From Solitalea longa (lineage in GTDB: Bacteria > Bacteroidota > Bacteroidia > Sphingobacteriales > Sphingobacteriaceae): 64,000 nt of DNA. The translations under genes and the position numbers were made by a program. Shown piece after piece: positions 42,828-50,902 of the stretch; the stretch's first letter is position 1, and each line of letters opens with the position of its first letter. The DNA is taken from assembly GCF_002920915.1 (NCBI RefSeq), contig NZ_PQVF01000009.1, positions 1 to 64,000 on the forward strand. Direction: 5' to 3'. The notes under the pieces are model-generated. The model was given only the letters and a program-made list of their open reading frames with translations, had not been told where the DNA came from and ran no database searches.

Positions 42828-43484
42828 ATGAATAGGGAAAAAATTAAAACAGCTTACATCGATTATGTTTTAAGCAATAACGAACAGCCCAAGTCGGTTT
42901 ATGTTTTTGCTAAAAGTTTAAAATTGAAAGAAGAAGAATTTTACCATTACTTCAATTCTTTTGAATCGATTGAAAATGGCATTTGGCTGGATCTTATAAG
43001 ACAAACGGCTGATAATGTAAAAAGCGAGGAAGTGTATGAAGGCTATTCAGCTCGTGAACGCATATTATCGTTCTTTTTTACATTAATTGAATTGATGAAA
43101 GCTCAACGGAGTTTTATCATCTATTCAATAAAACATTCCGGTAAAGGCTTTACTACTCCGGGGATCTTAGAAAAAGCAAAGGAACAATTTGAAGGGTTTG
43201 CGTTAGAAGTGTTGAGTCATGGCATAGAAAACAATGAGATCGTTGAGCGCAAGTTTATTTCTGATAGATATAAAGATGCTTTATGGCTTCAGTTTGTCTT
43301 TATTGTAAATTTTTGGATCAATGATATCAGCGAAAACTTTGAAAAAACCGATGAGGCTATTGAAAAAGGGATCAATGTAACACTGGATCTGATGAGCCGT
43401 GGACCAATTGACAATTTGCTGGAGTATGGTAAATTTTTAGCACAGCAAGGCAAGAATAAAATTAAATTCCCATTCACTGCCTGA
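42828..43484 (+). CDS. TetR-family regulator
   Basis: A 218-residue protein with an N-terminal TetR HTH ('TAYIDYVLSNNEQPKSVYVFAKSLKLKEEEFYHYF' in parts) and a helical ligand-binding C-terminal region. The HTH is atypical ('KSVYVFAKSLKLKEEEFYHYFNSFESIE'). It is 12 bp ahead of the ABC1 kinase gene, so the two are co-transcribed. Ligand unknown; a lipid or quinone-related signal is plausible given the partner. Confidence 0.85.
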   Translation: MNREKIKTAYIDYVLSNNEQPKSVYVFAKSLKLKEEEFYHYFNSFESIENGIWLDLIRQTADNVKSEEVYEGYSARERILSFFFTLIELMKAQRSFIIYSIKHSGKGFTTPGILEKAKEQFEGFALEVLSHGIENNEIVERKFISDRYKDALWLQFVFIVNFWINDISENFEKTDEAIEKGINVTLDLMSRGPIDNLLEYGKFLAQQGKNKIKFPFTA

Positions 43485-43496
43485 TCCATCAAAAAC

Positions 43497-44813
43497 ATGA
43501 AAGAACAAACAAGTATTCCGGTTTCAAAGGTCGAGCGTTCGGTAAAGTTTGTAACCACGGGGGCTAAAGTTGGGGTAAACTACCTGAAACATTATTCCCG
43601 AAAATTAGTGAACCCCGATGCAACAAAAGACCAACTGAATGAAGACAATGCATCCGATATATACATAGCTTTAAGCCAGTTAAAAGGCAGTGCCCTTAAA
43701 ATTGCGCAAATGCTCAGCATGGATAAGAATATACTTCCCAAAGCTTACGCCGAGCAGTTTTCTCAGGCCCAATACAGTGCCCCTCCTCTTTCGGGACCGC
43801 TGATCATCCGCACTTTCACCAAATACTTCGGCAAAGCTCCTGAAAAGATCTACGATTCCTTCAAGCTCAAATCAACACATGCAGCTTCCATCGGACAGGT
43901 TCACCAGGCAACCCTAAATGGTAAAAAGCTAGCTGTTAAAATTCAATATCCCGGTGTTGGCGACAGCATTAACTCTGACCTGAAAATGGTCAAACCATTT
44001 GCTTTCCGGCTTTTGGGCATGTCTGAAGCCGAATTGAATGTATACATCAAGGAAGTGGAAGAAAAACTACTGGAAGAAACTGATTACGAACTGGAAGTAA
44101 AACGTTCACTTTTCTTTTCAAAAGCCTGTAAGCACCTTGATAACATTATTTTCCCTAAGTATTATCCCGAACTATCGAGTAAGCGGATCATTACTATGGA
44201 TTGGATAGAAGGAATACATTTGAGAGAGTACCTGAAAACAGACCCTTCTCAGGCTGAACGAAATCGTATTGGACAGGCTCTTTGGGATTTTTATAATTTC
44301 CAACAACATGAATTACGTCAGGTGCATGCAGATCCTCATCCCGGTAATTTTCTGATCACCCCTGATAGAAAACTGGGAATCATTGATTTTGGCTGTATAA
44401 AAGAACTCCCTGATAATTTTTATTACCCATTTTTCGCTTTTGTTTCTAATCCATTGGGTGATAGGAAAAAAACTATCAATTATTTTAAACAATTAAAGAT
44501 GATCTTTGATGATGACAGTCCTGAAATGGTGGAATTCTATTATCAAAATTATAGCGAAATGATCGGTCTTTTTGCGCGTCCTTTTGTACAAGGTGAATTT
44601 GATTTTAGCAAACCCGGCTACTTTAATGAATTGTTTGTTTTAGGCGAAAAAGTGTCAAAAATGAAAGAATTTAAACAAGCCCGAGGGGTTAAGCATTTTA
44701 TATATGTGAATAGAACCAATTTAGGTCTTTATAATATTTTACACGATTTAGGGGCCAAAGTAAGAACCGATACTTTTAAGCCCCACCTTATAAAAGAGGA
44801 TAAGGAGCAGTAA
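43497..44813 (+). CDS. ABC1/UbiB-type atypical kinase
   Basis: The 438-residue protein has the UbiB/AarF (ABC1) signature: a KxGQ-like motif here KIAQ ('LKIAQMLSMD'), the Ala-rich loop 'AASIGQVHQATLNGKKLAVKIQYPGV' (in parts) with the ATP-binding Lys, and the catalytic loop 'HADPHPGNFLI' with 'LGIIDFGCIKEL'. These membrane-associated ATPases support isoprenoid quinone or lipid metabolism. It follows the TetR gene and precedes an NmrA-like SDR. The KIAQ variant of KxGQ is notable. Confidence 0.93.
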   Translation: MKEQTSIPVSKVERSVKFVTTGAKVGVNYLKHYSRKLVNPDATKDQLNEDNASDIYIALSQLKGSALKIAQMLSMDKNILPKAYAEQFSQAQYSAPPLSGPLIIRTFTKYFGKAPEKIYDSFKLKSTHAASIGQVHQATLNGKKLAVKIQYPGVGDSINSDLKMVKPFAFRLLGMSEAELNVYIKEVEEKLLEETDYELEVKRSLFFSKACKHLDNIIFPKYYPELSSKRIITMDWIEGIHLREYLKTDPSQAERNRIGQALWDFYNFQQHELRQVHADPHPGNFLITPDRKLGIIDFGCIKELPDNFYYPFFAFVSNPLGDRKKTINYFKQLKMIFDDDSPEMVEFYYQNYSEMIGLFARPFVQGEFDFSKPGYFNELFVLGEKVSKMKEFKQARGVKHFIYVNRTNLGLYNILHDLGAKVRTDTFKPHLIKEDKEQ

Positions 44814-44847
44814 TACATTATTGATTCTAAATCCTTTAGGAAAGACC

Positions 44848-45765
44848 ATGAAGATACTTATAGTAGGAATAAATAATTACGTTGGCACGCGCTTATTACC
44901 CGTATTAATTGAAAATGGCCATGAGGTGTTATGCCTGGTTAAAAGCAAAAGCTGTTTTGCCCGGAAACATAATCTGAGTGAGCAATCAAATATAACCGTC
45001 ATAGAAGGCGATCTATTGAAACCTAAATCTCAAATTGATATACCTGGAGATATTGAGACAGCTTTCTTCTTTACGAATTCGAACAATAATTGTTTAAATG
45101 AATTTGCGAACCTGGATGAATTACTTGCCAAAAATTCAGTTGACCGATTAGAGCAAACCAAGTGTAAGCAGATAGTTTATTTAAGTCAAGCGGCCCCATT
45201 CCATCCCAACTTAAAGATTGAAAATATACTCACTTCTGGAATTATTCCTGTTACTATTCTAAGAGCAGGATTTATTGTTGGCACACAAAGCCCAACATTT
45301 GAAATAGTACAGAAACTGGCCGAAAAGTTTCCGATCCTGTTAGCTCCAAAATGGTTAAATCGCTCTTGCTTTCCCGTTGATATCCGCAATGTCTTAGCTT
45401 ATTTATTGGCGGTGGCAGGAAACATTCAAACACTGAACTGCAGCTTTGATATCACCGGACCAAAAGCTATAACTATTAAGCAGATGATAACTGATTACGC
45501 TATGGCTTTGGGTTTAAAACGAAGGCTAATTAATATACCATTGGATTTGACACTATTGTCATCGGCTGGCCTGAAATTAATGAACTCTGTAAGCTTATAT
45601 CAAGCTAAAATGCTGATCAACAACCTAAACGCTACTCCAACAACAGTAAATGATACGATCAAAAAGGTGATCGATATTTACCTATACAGCTATACCGAAT
45701 CGCTGAACTTTTATTTTACTTCATTAAATACCGGTCATAATCCGCTTGCTTTTAGCCGTAATTAA
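44848..45765 (+). CDS. NmrA/atypical SDR-type NAD-binding protein
   Basis: A 305-residue protein started at the ATG at 44848 (MKILIVGINNYVGTRLLP). It has an N-terminal Rossmann fold ('LIVGINNYVGTRLL', here the glycine motif G-x2-x-x-G is loosened), 'ALYYLSQAAP'-type strand and 'ILRAGFIVGTQSPTFEIV', all as in NmrA-like or UDP-glucose-type atypical SDRs that lack the catalytic Lys. Cluster position suggests quinone, lipid or pigment modification or a redox-sensing role. A TTG start at 44821 would add nine residues. Confidence 0.8.
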   Translation: MKILIVGINNYVGTRLLPVLIENGHEVLCLVKSKSCFARKHNLSEQSNITVIEGDLLKPKSQIDIPGDIETAFFFTNSNNNCLNEFANLDELLAKNSVDRLEQTKCKQIVYLSQAAPFHPNLKIENILTSGIIPVTILRAGFIVGTQSPTFEIVQKLAEKFPILLAPKWLNRSCFPVDIRNVLAYLLAVAGNIQTLNCSFDITGPKAITIKQMITDYAMALGLKRRLINIPLDLTLLSSAGLKLMNSVSLYQAKMLINNLNATPTTVNDTIKKVIDIYLYSYTESLNFYFTSLNTGHNPLAFSRN

Positions 45766-45787
45766 CTACCAAAAAACAATGCATCTC

Positions 45788-45800
45788 CCTATGTTATAGG
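45788..45800. promoter_or_regulatory. Short palindrome upstream of the second CBS gene
   Basis: CCTAT (45788-45792) and ATAGG (45796-45800) are inverted repeats around GTT, 44 bp before the CBS start. Candidate operator only. Confidence 0.3.
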
Positions 45801-45843
45801 CTATTTGCTCAAAAAAAAGTATATTTAATAAAACACTTGGGTT

Positions 45844-46287
45844 ATGCTTAAGGTAGAAGATATTTTGGCAAAAAAAGGCAACAACGTTTACACGATCGAT
45901 GCCGATGAAACCGTTTACGATGCCCTTGAAGATTTAATTGAAAAGAATATTGGGGCTTTAATAGTTACGGATCATGGACGACATATTGGGATATTTTCCG
46001 AAAGAGATTATGCCCGTAAAATAATTTTAAAAGGTAAATCTTCAAAGGAAACACGCGTTCGCGAAGTGATGAGTGACCAGTTGATTACAACCTCACCCCA
46101 ATCACAGGTTGAGGAGTGCATGGAGGTAATGACCAAAAATCACTTACGGCATTTACCTGTTGAGGATAATTTCAAGCTGATTGGAATGGTATCAATTGGT
46201 GATGTGGTAAAATACCTGATAGAGGTTCACGAAATGATAATTGAAGATCTGGGCCATCAAATAAGAGATTGCAAAACCGACTTTTAA
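45844..46287 (+). CDS. CBS-domain pair protein, paralogue of the gene at 5209
   Basis: A 147-residue Bateman module with two CBS motifs, alignable end to end with the product of 5209-5643 (shared 'VYDALEDLIEKNIGALIV', 'GIFSERDYARKIILKGKSSKET', 'MVSIGDVVKYLI'). It probably binds adenine nucleotides and transmits energy state. It lies in the photolyase cluster, and its stop codon is within the next hairpin's upstream flank (TTTTAAACAAC, 46282-46292). Confidence 0.88.
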   Translation: MLKVEDILAKKGNNVYTIDADETVYDALEDLIEKNIGALIVTDHGRHIGIFSERDYARKIILKGKSSKETRVREVMSDQLITTSPQSQVEECMEVMTKNHLRHLPVEDNFKLIGMVSIGDVVKYLIEVHEMIIEDLGHQIRDCKTDF

Positions 46288-46289
46288 AC

Positions 46290-46327
46290 AACAGGCTGAA
46301 GAAATTCTTCAGCCTGTTCCATTTTTT
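46290..46327. terminator. Terminator between the CBS and ferredoxin genes
   Basis: AACAGGCTGAA (46290-46300) pairs with TTCAGCCTGTT (46308-46318), and on the plus strand it is followed by CCATTTTTTATTT. It serves the CBS gene, and perhaps the convergent ferredoxin gene on the minus strand more weakly. Confidence 0.8.
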
Positions 46328-46673
46328 ATTTAGCCTGCAACTGATCCAACAGTTCCAGGTCCATTACCAAACGACCTACCACTCGGTTATTTACAATGTG
46401 CTCCTCTACAATTTCTTTCACGTCTTCCAATTGCACCTTTGCATAAAAAACACCTTCGGGATAAACAACAACAGAGGGACCTAACTCGCAAGTTTCCATG
46501 CAACCAGCTCTCTGTGCCCTTATCTCGGTATTCAATCCCTTATCTTTAATCAATTTCTTAAATTCTGCAACAAGGGCTAAGCCGTGTTTTTCTCCGCAGC
46601 AAACCCTGGTTCCAGGCGCCCGCTCATTTGTGCAAACAAAAATATGTTTGGTGTATTTGGTTTTATATTCCAT
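46326..46673 (-). CDS. Thioredoxin-like [2Fe-2S] ferredoxin
   Basis: A 115-residue thioredoxin-like ferredoxin of the NuoE-C-terminal type: 'HIFVCTNERAPGTRVCCGEKHG' (in parts) and 'GCMETCELGPSVVVYPEGVFYAKV' (in parts) hold four Cys of the [2Fe-2S] site. Function may be electron transfer to assembly or detoxification enzymes; partner unknown. It is convergent with the CBS gene. Confidence 0.88.
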   Translation of the reverse strand: MEYKTKYTKHIFVCTNERAPGTRVCCGEKHGLALVAEFKKLIKDKGLNTEIRAQRAGCMETCELGPSVVVYPEGVFYAKVQLEDVKEIVEEHIVNNRVVGRLVMDLELLDQLQAK

Positions 46674-46765
46674 CCCTGTTCTTAAATTTCTTTTTCAACG
46701 GAAACAAAGTTATATCTTATTAGTTTTATAAATACCGAAACTTATAAACAGCGCTTCAACTCATA

Positions 46766-47680
46766 ATGAAAAACATATTAATTGCTGGAGGAAGTGGCTT
46801 AATTGGGAAACAATTAACCAAACTATTAATTCATAAAGGTTATTCTGTTGGTTGGTTGACTCATTCAGCTATAACTCCTTCCTCATCTGTTCAACTATTC
46901 AGGTGGAATCTGGAGAATGAGCATATTGATAAAGAAGCCATTGATTTTGCTGATGCTATTATCAATCTGGCCGGAACAGGAATAGCTGAAAAACCCTGGA
47001 CTGCAAAACGTAAACAGGAAATTGTGAATAGTAGAGTTAACAGTATAGAACTGTTGATGGCCTCCATTAAAGCTTCAGCCAAACAGCTGCACTGTTTTGT
47101 TTCTGCGTCAGCAATTGGCTACTATGGCAATAAAGGCGATAAAATAGTATTTGAGAACGAAGAACCCGCTGCTGATTTTTTAGGCCAATGCTGTATTACC
47201 TGGGAGAATGCTGCTGACGAAGTCTCAAAATTGAATATAAGAACTGTAAAGCTTCGCACAGGTATTGTATTAAGTAAGCAGGGCGGAGCGCTCCCAAAAA
47301 TATTAAGGCCCTTAAAGCTCGGTTTAGGAGCTGCTTTAGGCAATGGAAATCAATGGATGAGTTGGATTCACATTGTCGACCTGTGCAATATGTACATCTA
47401 TGCCATAGAAAATCAAGATCTTACAGGTACTTTTAACGCAACTGCCCCTAATCCTGTTACCAATTTTCAATTCAATAAAATAATTGCGGAAAGCTTGAAT
47501 AAATCAATTTGGTTGCCAAACGTTCCTGAATTTGTATTATCAATTGCATTAGGAAACCGCAAACAGCTGCTACTGGACAGCACCCGTTGTTCATCGCGGG
47601 CCATTGCTCAAACAGGATTCAAATTCAGTTATCCTGAATTCGATAAAGCCATTAAGCAACTTCTTTCCTCATCTGTTTAG
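46766..47680 (+). CDS. TIGR01777-family SDR epimerase
   Basis: A 304-residue atypical extended SDR (SulA/YfcH-type): N-terminal 'LIAGGSGLIGKQLTKLL', 'INLAGTGIAEKPWTAKRKQEIVNSRVNS' (in parts), 'VSASAIGYYGNKGD' with the active Tyr, and the typical DUF1731 C-terminal '...LLDSTRCSSRAIAQTGFKFSYP'. Physiological substrate unknown. Homologues in other phyla are fused to SRPBCC domains, and an SRPBCC gene sits at 1924 beside the ECF sigma gene. It precedes the photolyase gene by 6 bp. Confidence 0.9.
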   Translation: MKNILIAGGSGLIGKQLTKLLIHKGYSVGWLTHSAITPSSSVQLFRWNLENEHIDKEAIDFADAIINLAGTGIAEKPWTAKRKQEIVNSRVNSIELLMASIKASAKQLHCFVSASAIGYYGNKGDKIVFENEEPAADFLGQCCITWENAADEVSKLNIRTVKLRTGIVLSKQGGALPKILRPLKLGLGAALGNGNQWMSWIHIVDLCNMYIYAIENQDLTGTFNATAPNPVTNFQFNKIIAESLNKSIWLPNVPEFVLSIALGNRKQLLLDSTRCSSRAIAQTGFKFSYPEFDKAIKQLLSSSV

Positions 47681-47686
47681 TTTTTG

Positions 47687-49000
47687 ATGAAAAAAAATAA
47701 AGTAAATATCTTTTGGTTTCGCAGAGATTTAAGGTTGAACGATAATCCAGGCCTCTATCACGCACTCAAAAGCGGACTTCCGGTTTTACCCCTTTTTATT
47801 TTTGATACTATTATTTTAAATAAACTTGAAGATCGTGCTGATGCCAGAGTAAGCTTTATCCATCAAGCTCTAACGCAATTATCTAATGAATTAGCCTCGT
47901 TTAATAGCAGCTTGATTATAAAACACGGTTCTCCCAAAGATGTATGGCTCGCTTTGCAGAACGAATACTCTATTGAAAATGTATTCATTAATCATGATTA
48001 TGAACCTTATGCCATGTTGCGTGATGAGGAAGTAAAAGAGTTGCTAAAACAGAAAAATATTGAGTTACTCGATTTTAAAGATCAGGCAATATTTGAAAAG
48101 AACGAAGTTTTAAAAAATGATGGAAAACCCTATTCAGTTTTCACACCCTATAAAAACAAATGGTTAAAGAAGCTTAACGATTTTTATCTACGCACTTATC
48201 CGAGTGAAAAACACCTTTCCTATTTTTTTAAAACACCAAAAAGCCCAATTCCTTCATTAAAAGCTCTTGGATTTGAGCAAAGCTTCAGTGAGTTCCCTGA
48301 AAAGGAATATGAAAACATATTTGCCAATTACGATAAACATAGAAATATTCCTTCAATAAAAGGCACTTCTCATATCAGTGTTCATCTCCGTTTTGGCACA
48401 GTTAGCATTAGGGAATTGGTTCGAAATGCCCAGGAAAGAAATGCAGAAACTTGGTTAAACGAGCTTATTTGGCGTGATTTCTACTTTATGATTATATGGC
48501 ATTTCCCTCATGTTATCGATCGGTCGTTTAAACCCGAATATGATCAGATAAAATGGAGAAACAATGAAGAGGAATTTAGGTTATGGTGCGAAGGGAAAAC
48601 TGGATACCCGATTGTTGATGCAGGTATGAGGGAATTAAACACTACCGGCTTTATGCATAACAGGGTTAGGATGATTACTGCCAGTTTTCTTACCAAACAC
48701 CTGTTAATTGACTGGAGATGGGGAGAGACTTATTTTGCCAAAAAACTATTAGACTTTGAGCTTTCAAGCAATAACGGGGGTTGGCAATGGGTTGCGGGCT
48801 CGGGATGTGATGCCGCTCCATATTTCAGAATCTTTAACCCTCATGAACAAACAAAAAAATTTGACCCCCAATTAGAATACATAAAAAAATGGGTACCTGA
48901 ATTTGATCAACCCAACTACCCATTTCCCATTGTTGAGCACCAGTACGCTCGCCAACGTTGTTTAATGGTTTACAAATTGGCACTAAAGAGCCTGAAGTAA
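47687..49000 (+). CDS. phrB: Deoxyribodipyrimidine photolyase (CPD class I / cryptochrome family)
   Basis: A 437-residue FAD photolyase using the ATG at 47687 (a TTG in the codon before is not needed). N-terminal photolyase alpha/beta domain 'VNIFWFRRDLRLNDNPGLYHAL' (in parts), then the FAD-binding domain with 'WLNELIWRDFYFMIIWHFP' (in parts), 'CEGKTGYPIVDAGMRELNTTGFMHNRVRMI' (in parts), 'NNGGWQWVAGSGCDAAPYFRIFNP' (in parts). It repairs UV-induced cyclobutane dimers with blue light. Its place beside a photoreceptor-type regulator supports a light-induced cluster. The last 18 bp overlap the convergent FKBP gene. Confidence 0.93.
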   Translation: MKKNKVNIFWFRRDLRLNDNPGLYHALKSGLPVLPLFIFDTIILNKLEDRADARVSFIHQALTQLSNELASFNSSLIIKHGSPKDVWLALQNEYSIENVFINHDYEPYAMLRDEEVKELLKQKNIELLDFKDQAIFEKNEVLKNDGKPYSVFTPYKNKWLKKLNDFYLRTYPSEKHLSYFFKTPKSPIPSLKALGFEQSFSEFPEKEYENIFANYDKHRNIPSIKGTSHISVHLRFGTVSIRELVRNAQERNAETWLNELIWRDFYFMIIWHFPHVIDRSFKPEYDQIKWRNNEEEFRLWCEGKTGYPIVDAGMRELNTTGFMHNRVRMITASFLTKHLLIDWRWGETYFAKKLLDFELSSNNGGWQWVAGSGCDAAPYFRIFNPHEQTKKFDPQLEYIKKWVPEFDQPNYPFPIVEHQYARQRCLMVYKLALKSLK

Positions 49001-49498
49001 TTCTAGTTCGAATATGAAATTAGAATTTGCAGGCGCAATCACTTTCCCCTTATCATCAACTATCGAACGTGCACCAAATGCATATCCGGAAGGAATATAT
49101 AAAATCACCTTACCCCCGGGTTGAATTAGCGGAATTCCGATTTGGAAACCGGCAATCACATTCCCTAAAACCAAAGATATTGGTTTACTAAGTGTAGTAC
49201 TATCTACCACTGTTCCATCTAGTAATAAAGCTTTGAACTTAACCTGAACTCTGGTACTTGCATCATACACAATTCCACCTGAACCTGGCTTAACTATATT
49301 ATAATAAACACCATTTTCTTCACGTAAATAGGGTAATTCATGCTGATTAAGAAAACTTTTGATTAGAGTGGTATCAGCAGCCAGCTGTGCATTAAATTTT
49401 TGTTGCGCTTGGCGTTGCTCTTCGAGAGGGTCATAACTATCTTTCTTGCAGGATGAGAAAATTACGAAGGCGAGTAAGAAGAAGAGAAGGTTTTTCAT
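48983..49498 (-). CDS. FKBP-type peptidyl-prolyl isomerase lipoprotein
   Basis: A 171-residue lipoprotein: signal with lipobox 'IFSSC' (Cys17) and a C-terminal FKBP domain ('VQVKFKALLLDGTVVDSTT', 'VIAGFQIGIPLIQPGGKVILYIPSGYAFGAR' in parts). It would assist folding of periplasmic or outer-membrane proteins, similar to the Bacteroidota lipoprotein GldI. It is the first of three tandem FKBP genes and has a hairpin with two 17-nt arms (one mismatch) adjoining its start codon. Confidence 0.9.
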   Translation of the reverse strand: MKNLLFFLLAFVIFSSCKKDSYDPLEEQRQAQQKFNAQLAADTTLIKSFLNQHELPYLREENGVYYNIVKPGSGGIVYDASTRVQVKFKALLLDGTVVDSTTLSKPISLVLGNVIAGFQIGIPLIQPGGKVILYIPSGYAFGARSIVDDKGKVIAPANSNFIFELELLQAL

Positions 49499-49544
49499 AA
49501 TGGAACTTATTAGGTTACCTATAATTTACCTAATAAATTCCATT
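49499..49544 (-). promoter_or_regulatory. Hairpin abutting the FKBP start codon
   Basis: AATGGAA-C-TTATTAGGT (49499-49515) and ACCTAATAA-A-TTCCATT (49528-49544) form an inverted repeat with one mismatch and a 12-nt loop. It begins directly at the base before the start codon at 49498. There is no following T-run, so a translational or mRNA-stability role is more likely than termination. Confidence 0.6.
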
Positions 49545-49563
49545 ATTCCATGTTTGTAACATG

Positions 49564-50049
49564 TTATTTATCAACTTTCTGCAGTTCAACATTAAAGATT
49601 AAAACTGAGTTTGCAGGAATTTTTCCGGTAGCATATGGGCCATAAGCTAAACCTGAAGGAACTAACAGTTTTATTTTACCACCTTCTTTAATTTTCGGAA
49701 GTCCCAATTGAAAAGCAGGTATTAAATTCTTAAGCAAAAAGGTTGCGCCTTCACTTGAATCAAATGGATTTATCCCGTTGATTAAGTACCCTGAATAAGC
49801 AATAGTAACCGTTGAATCAACAGTTGGATTATTTCCCGTCCCTTCTGTTTCAATGCGATATTTTAAACCTGATGGGGTGGCAATTACATTATCAAGATCA
49901 TTTGCTTTTACATAATTGGCAATAATTGCACTGTCAATTTTTAATTGCTTCGCATAATCATAGGGTTCATAATCATCGTTACTGTTTAAACATGCCGTAA
50001 AACCAAAAGCAATTGCTAATAATGATAACAGATAAATAATCTTCTTCAT
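49564..50049 (-). CDS. FKBP-type peptidyl-prolyl isomerase lipoprotein
   Basis: A 161-residue lipoprotein started at the ATG at 50049 (MKKIIYLLSLL), lipobox 'GFTAC'. The FKBP domain is shown by 'VTIAYSGYLINGINPFDSS', 'FLLKNLIPAFQLGLPKIKEGGKIKLLVPSGLAYG' (in parts) and the ending 'LIFNVELQKVDK'. It sits between two paralogues on the same strand. Confidence 0.9.
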   Translation of the reverse strand: MKKIIYLLSLLAIAFGFTACLNSNDDYEPYDYAKQLKIDSAIIANYVKANDLDNVIATPSGLKYRIETEGTGNNPTVDSTVTIAYSGYLINGINPFDSSEGATFLLKNLIPAFQLGLPKIKEGGKIKLLVPSGLAYGPYATGKIPANSVLIFNVELQKVDK

Positions 50050-50099
50050 AATCTTTAAAAGTGTATAGTAATTGGAAATTCTACGATAGCCTTGAATTA

Positions 50100-50123
50100 A
50101 ACACATTTCTTCGAAAATGTGTT
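50100..50123 (-). promoter_or_regulatory. Hairpin upstream of the middle FKBP gene
   Basis: AACACATTT (50100-50108) pairs with AAATGTGTT (50115-50123) around a 6-nt loop, 51 bp before the start at 50049. Role unknown; perhaps an mRNA-5'-end or attenuation structure. Confidence 0.4.
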
Positions 50124-50151
50124 GAGGCTCATTGAAAACTAGGAGGTATCA

Positions 50152-50179
50152 GAAAAAAGGTCCGATTGTTACCGGACCT
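50152..50179 (-). terminator. Intrinsic terminator of the third FKBP gene
   Basis: AGGTCCG (50158-50164) pairs with CGGACCT (50173-50179); on the minus strand the stem is followed by TTTTTT. It ends transcription of the FKBP gene at 50197-50700. Confidence 0.8.
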
Positions 50180-50196
50180 CAATTTCTGCGTATTAT

Positions 50197-50700
50197 TTAA
50201 TATTTTACAATTTCGACCAACTCAATATCGAAAACCAATGGCGTATTAGGCGCAATACTTCCGCTCCCACAGTTTCCATAAGCTAAATGAGATGGAACCA
50301 TTAAACGAATTTTTCCACCTTCACCAACTAATTGCAGGCCTTCTGTCCATCCTTTGATAACGCCTGATAAAGCAAATTGTGGTTTATATCCGGCCGAATC
50401 AAATGCTTTGCCTGTTTCATCTGTTATTAAAGAACCTCGATAATCGGCTGTAATTGTAGAGGTTGCGCGAGGTTTTTGACCTTCACCAGCATTATAAATG
50501 TAATAAGAAAGACCTGAGGCTGTGCGTTTAACTCCGGTCATGTTTTTTCTTGCTATAAACTCACGAATCGCTTTTTGATCAGCAGAATCTTGAACTGCAG
50601 AATATTCACTATTGCACATAGCTGCATACGGGTCCGTACCACACATGCTCATCACAAAACCAATTGCGACCAATAATACAGGGAGGATTAATCTCTTCAT
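50197..50700 (-). CDS. FKBP-type peptidyl-prolyl isomerase lipoprotein
   Basis: A 167-residue protein with a signal peptide and lipobox-like 'VMSMC' (Cys20). The FKBP core has 'STITADYRGSLITDETGKAFDS', 'GVIKGWTEGLQLVGEGGKIRLMVPSHLAYGNCGS' (in parts) and 'VFDIELVEIVKY'. It is the third paralogue of the tandem set. Its own terminator separates it from the next FKBP gene. Confidence 0.9.
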   Translation of the reverse strand: MKRLILPVLLVAIGFVMSMCGTDPYAAMCNSEYSAVQDSADQKAIREFIARKNMTGVKRTASGLSYYIYNAGEGQKPRATSTITADYRGSLITDETGKAFDSAGYKPQFALSGVIKGWTEGLQLVGEGGKIRLMVPSHLAYGNCGSGSIAPNTPLVFDIELVEIVKY

Positions 50701-50848
50701 GCTTCGTTAAATATCATTTTTTTTCAGAATGCAAATATGCTCTGAATCGGATAGTTATAAAAATATTTTTTGTTTTAATATTAAATAAAATACAAAATCT
50801 ATTCGAGAACCATCTTTTATTATAAAACTAATTAGCTGATCACCGAAC

Positions 50849-50885
50849 AAAAAAGCGGCGTAAACTTAAGGTTTAACGCCGCTTT
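50849..50885 (-). terminator. Intrinsic terminator of the fad genes
   Basis: AAAGCGGCG-T-AAAC (50852-50865) pairs with GTTT-AACGCCGCTTT (50871-50885) with one bulge; on the minus strand it is followed by TTTTTTG. It closes fadE. Confidence 0.85.
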
Positions 50886-50902
50886 CATCAACATAGTATT
50901 AA

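Noticed and set aside
46282-46292. TTTTAAACAAC at the CBS stop codon as another operator of the MerR regulon
   Set aside because: It is a half-site at a gene end next to a terminator, so chance and terminator flank are the simpler explanation.
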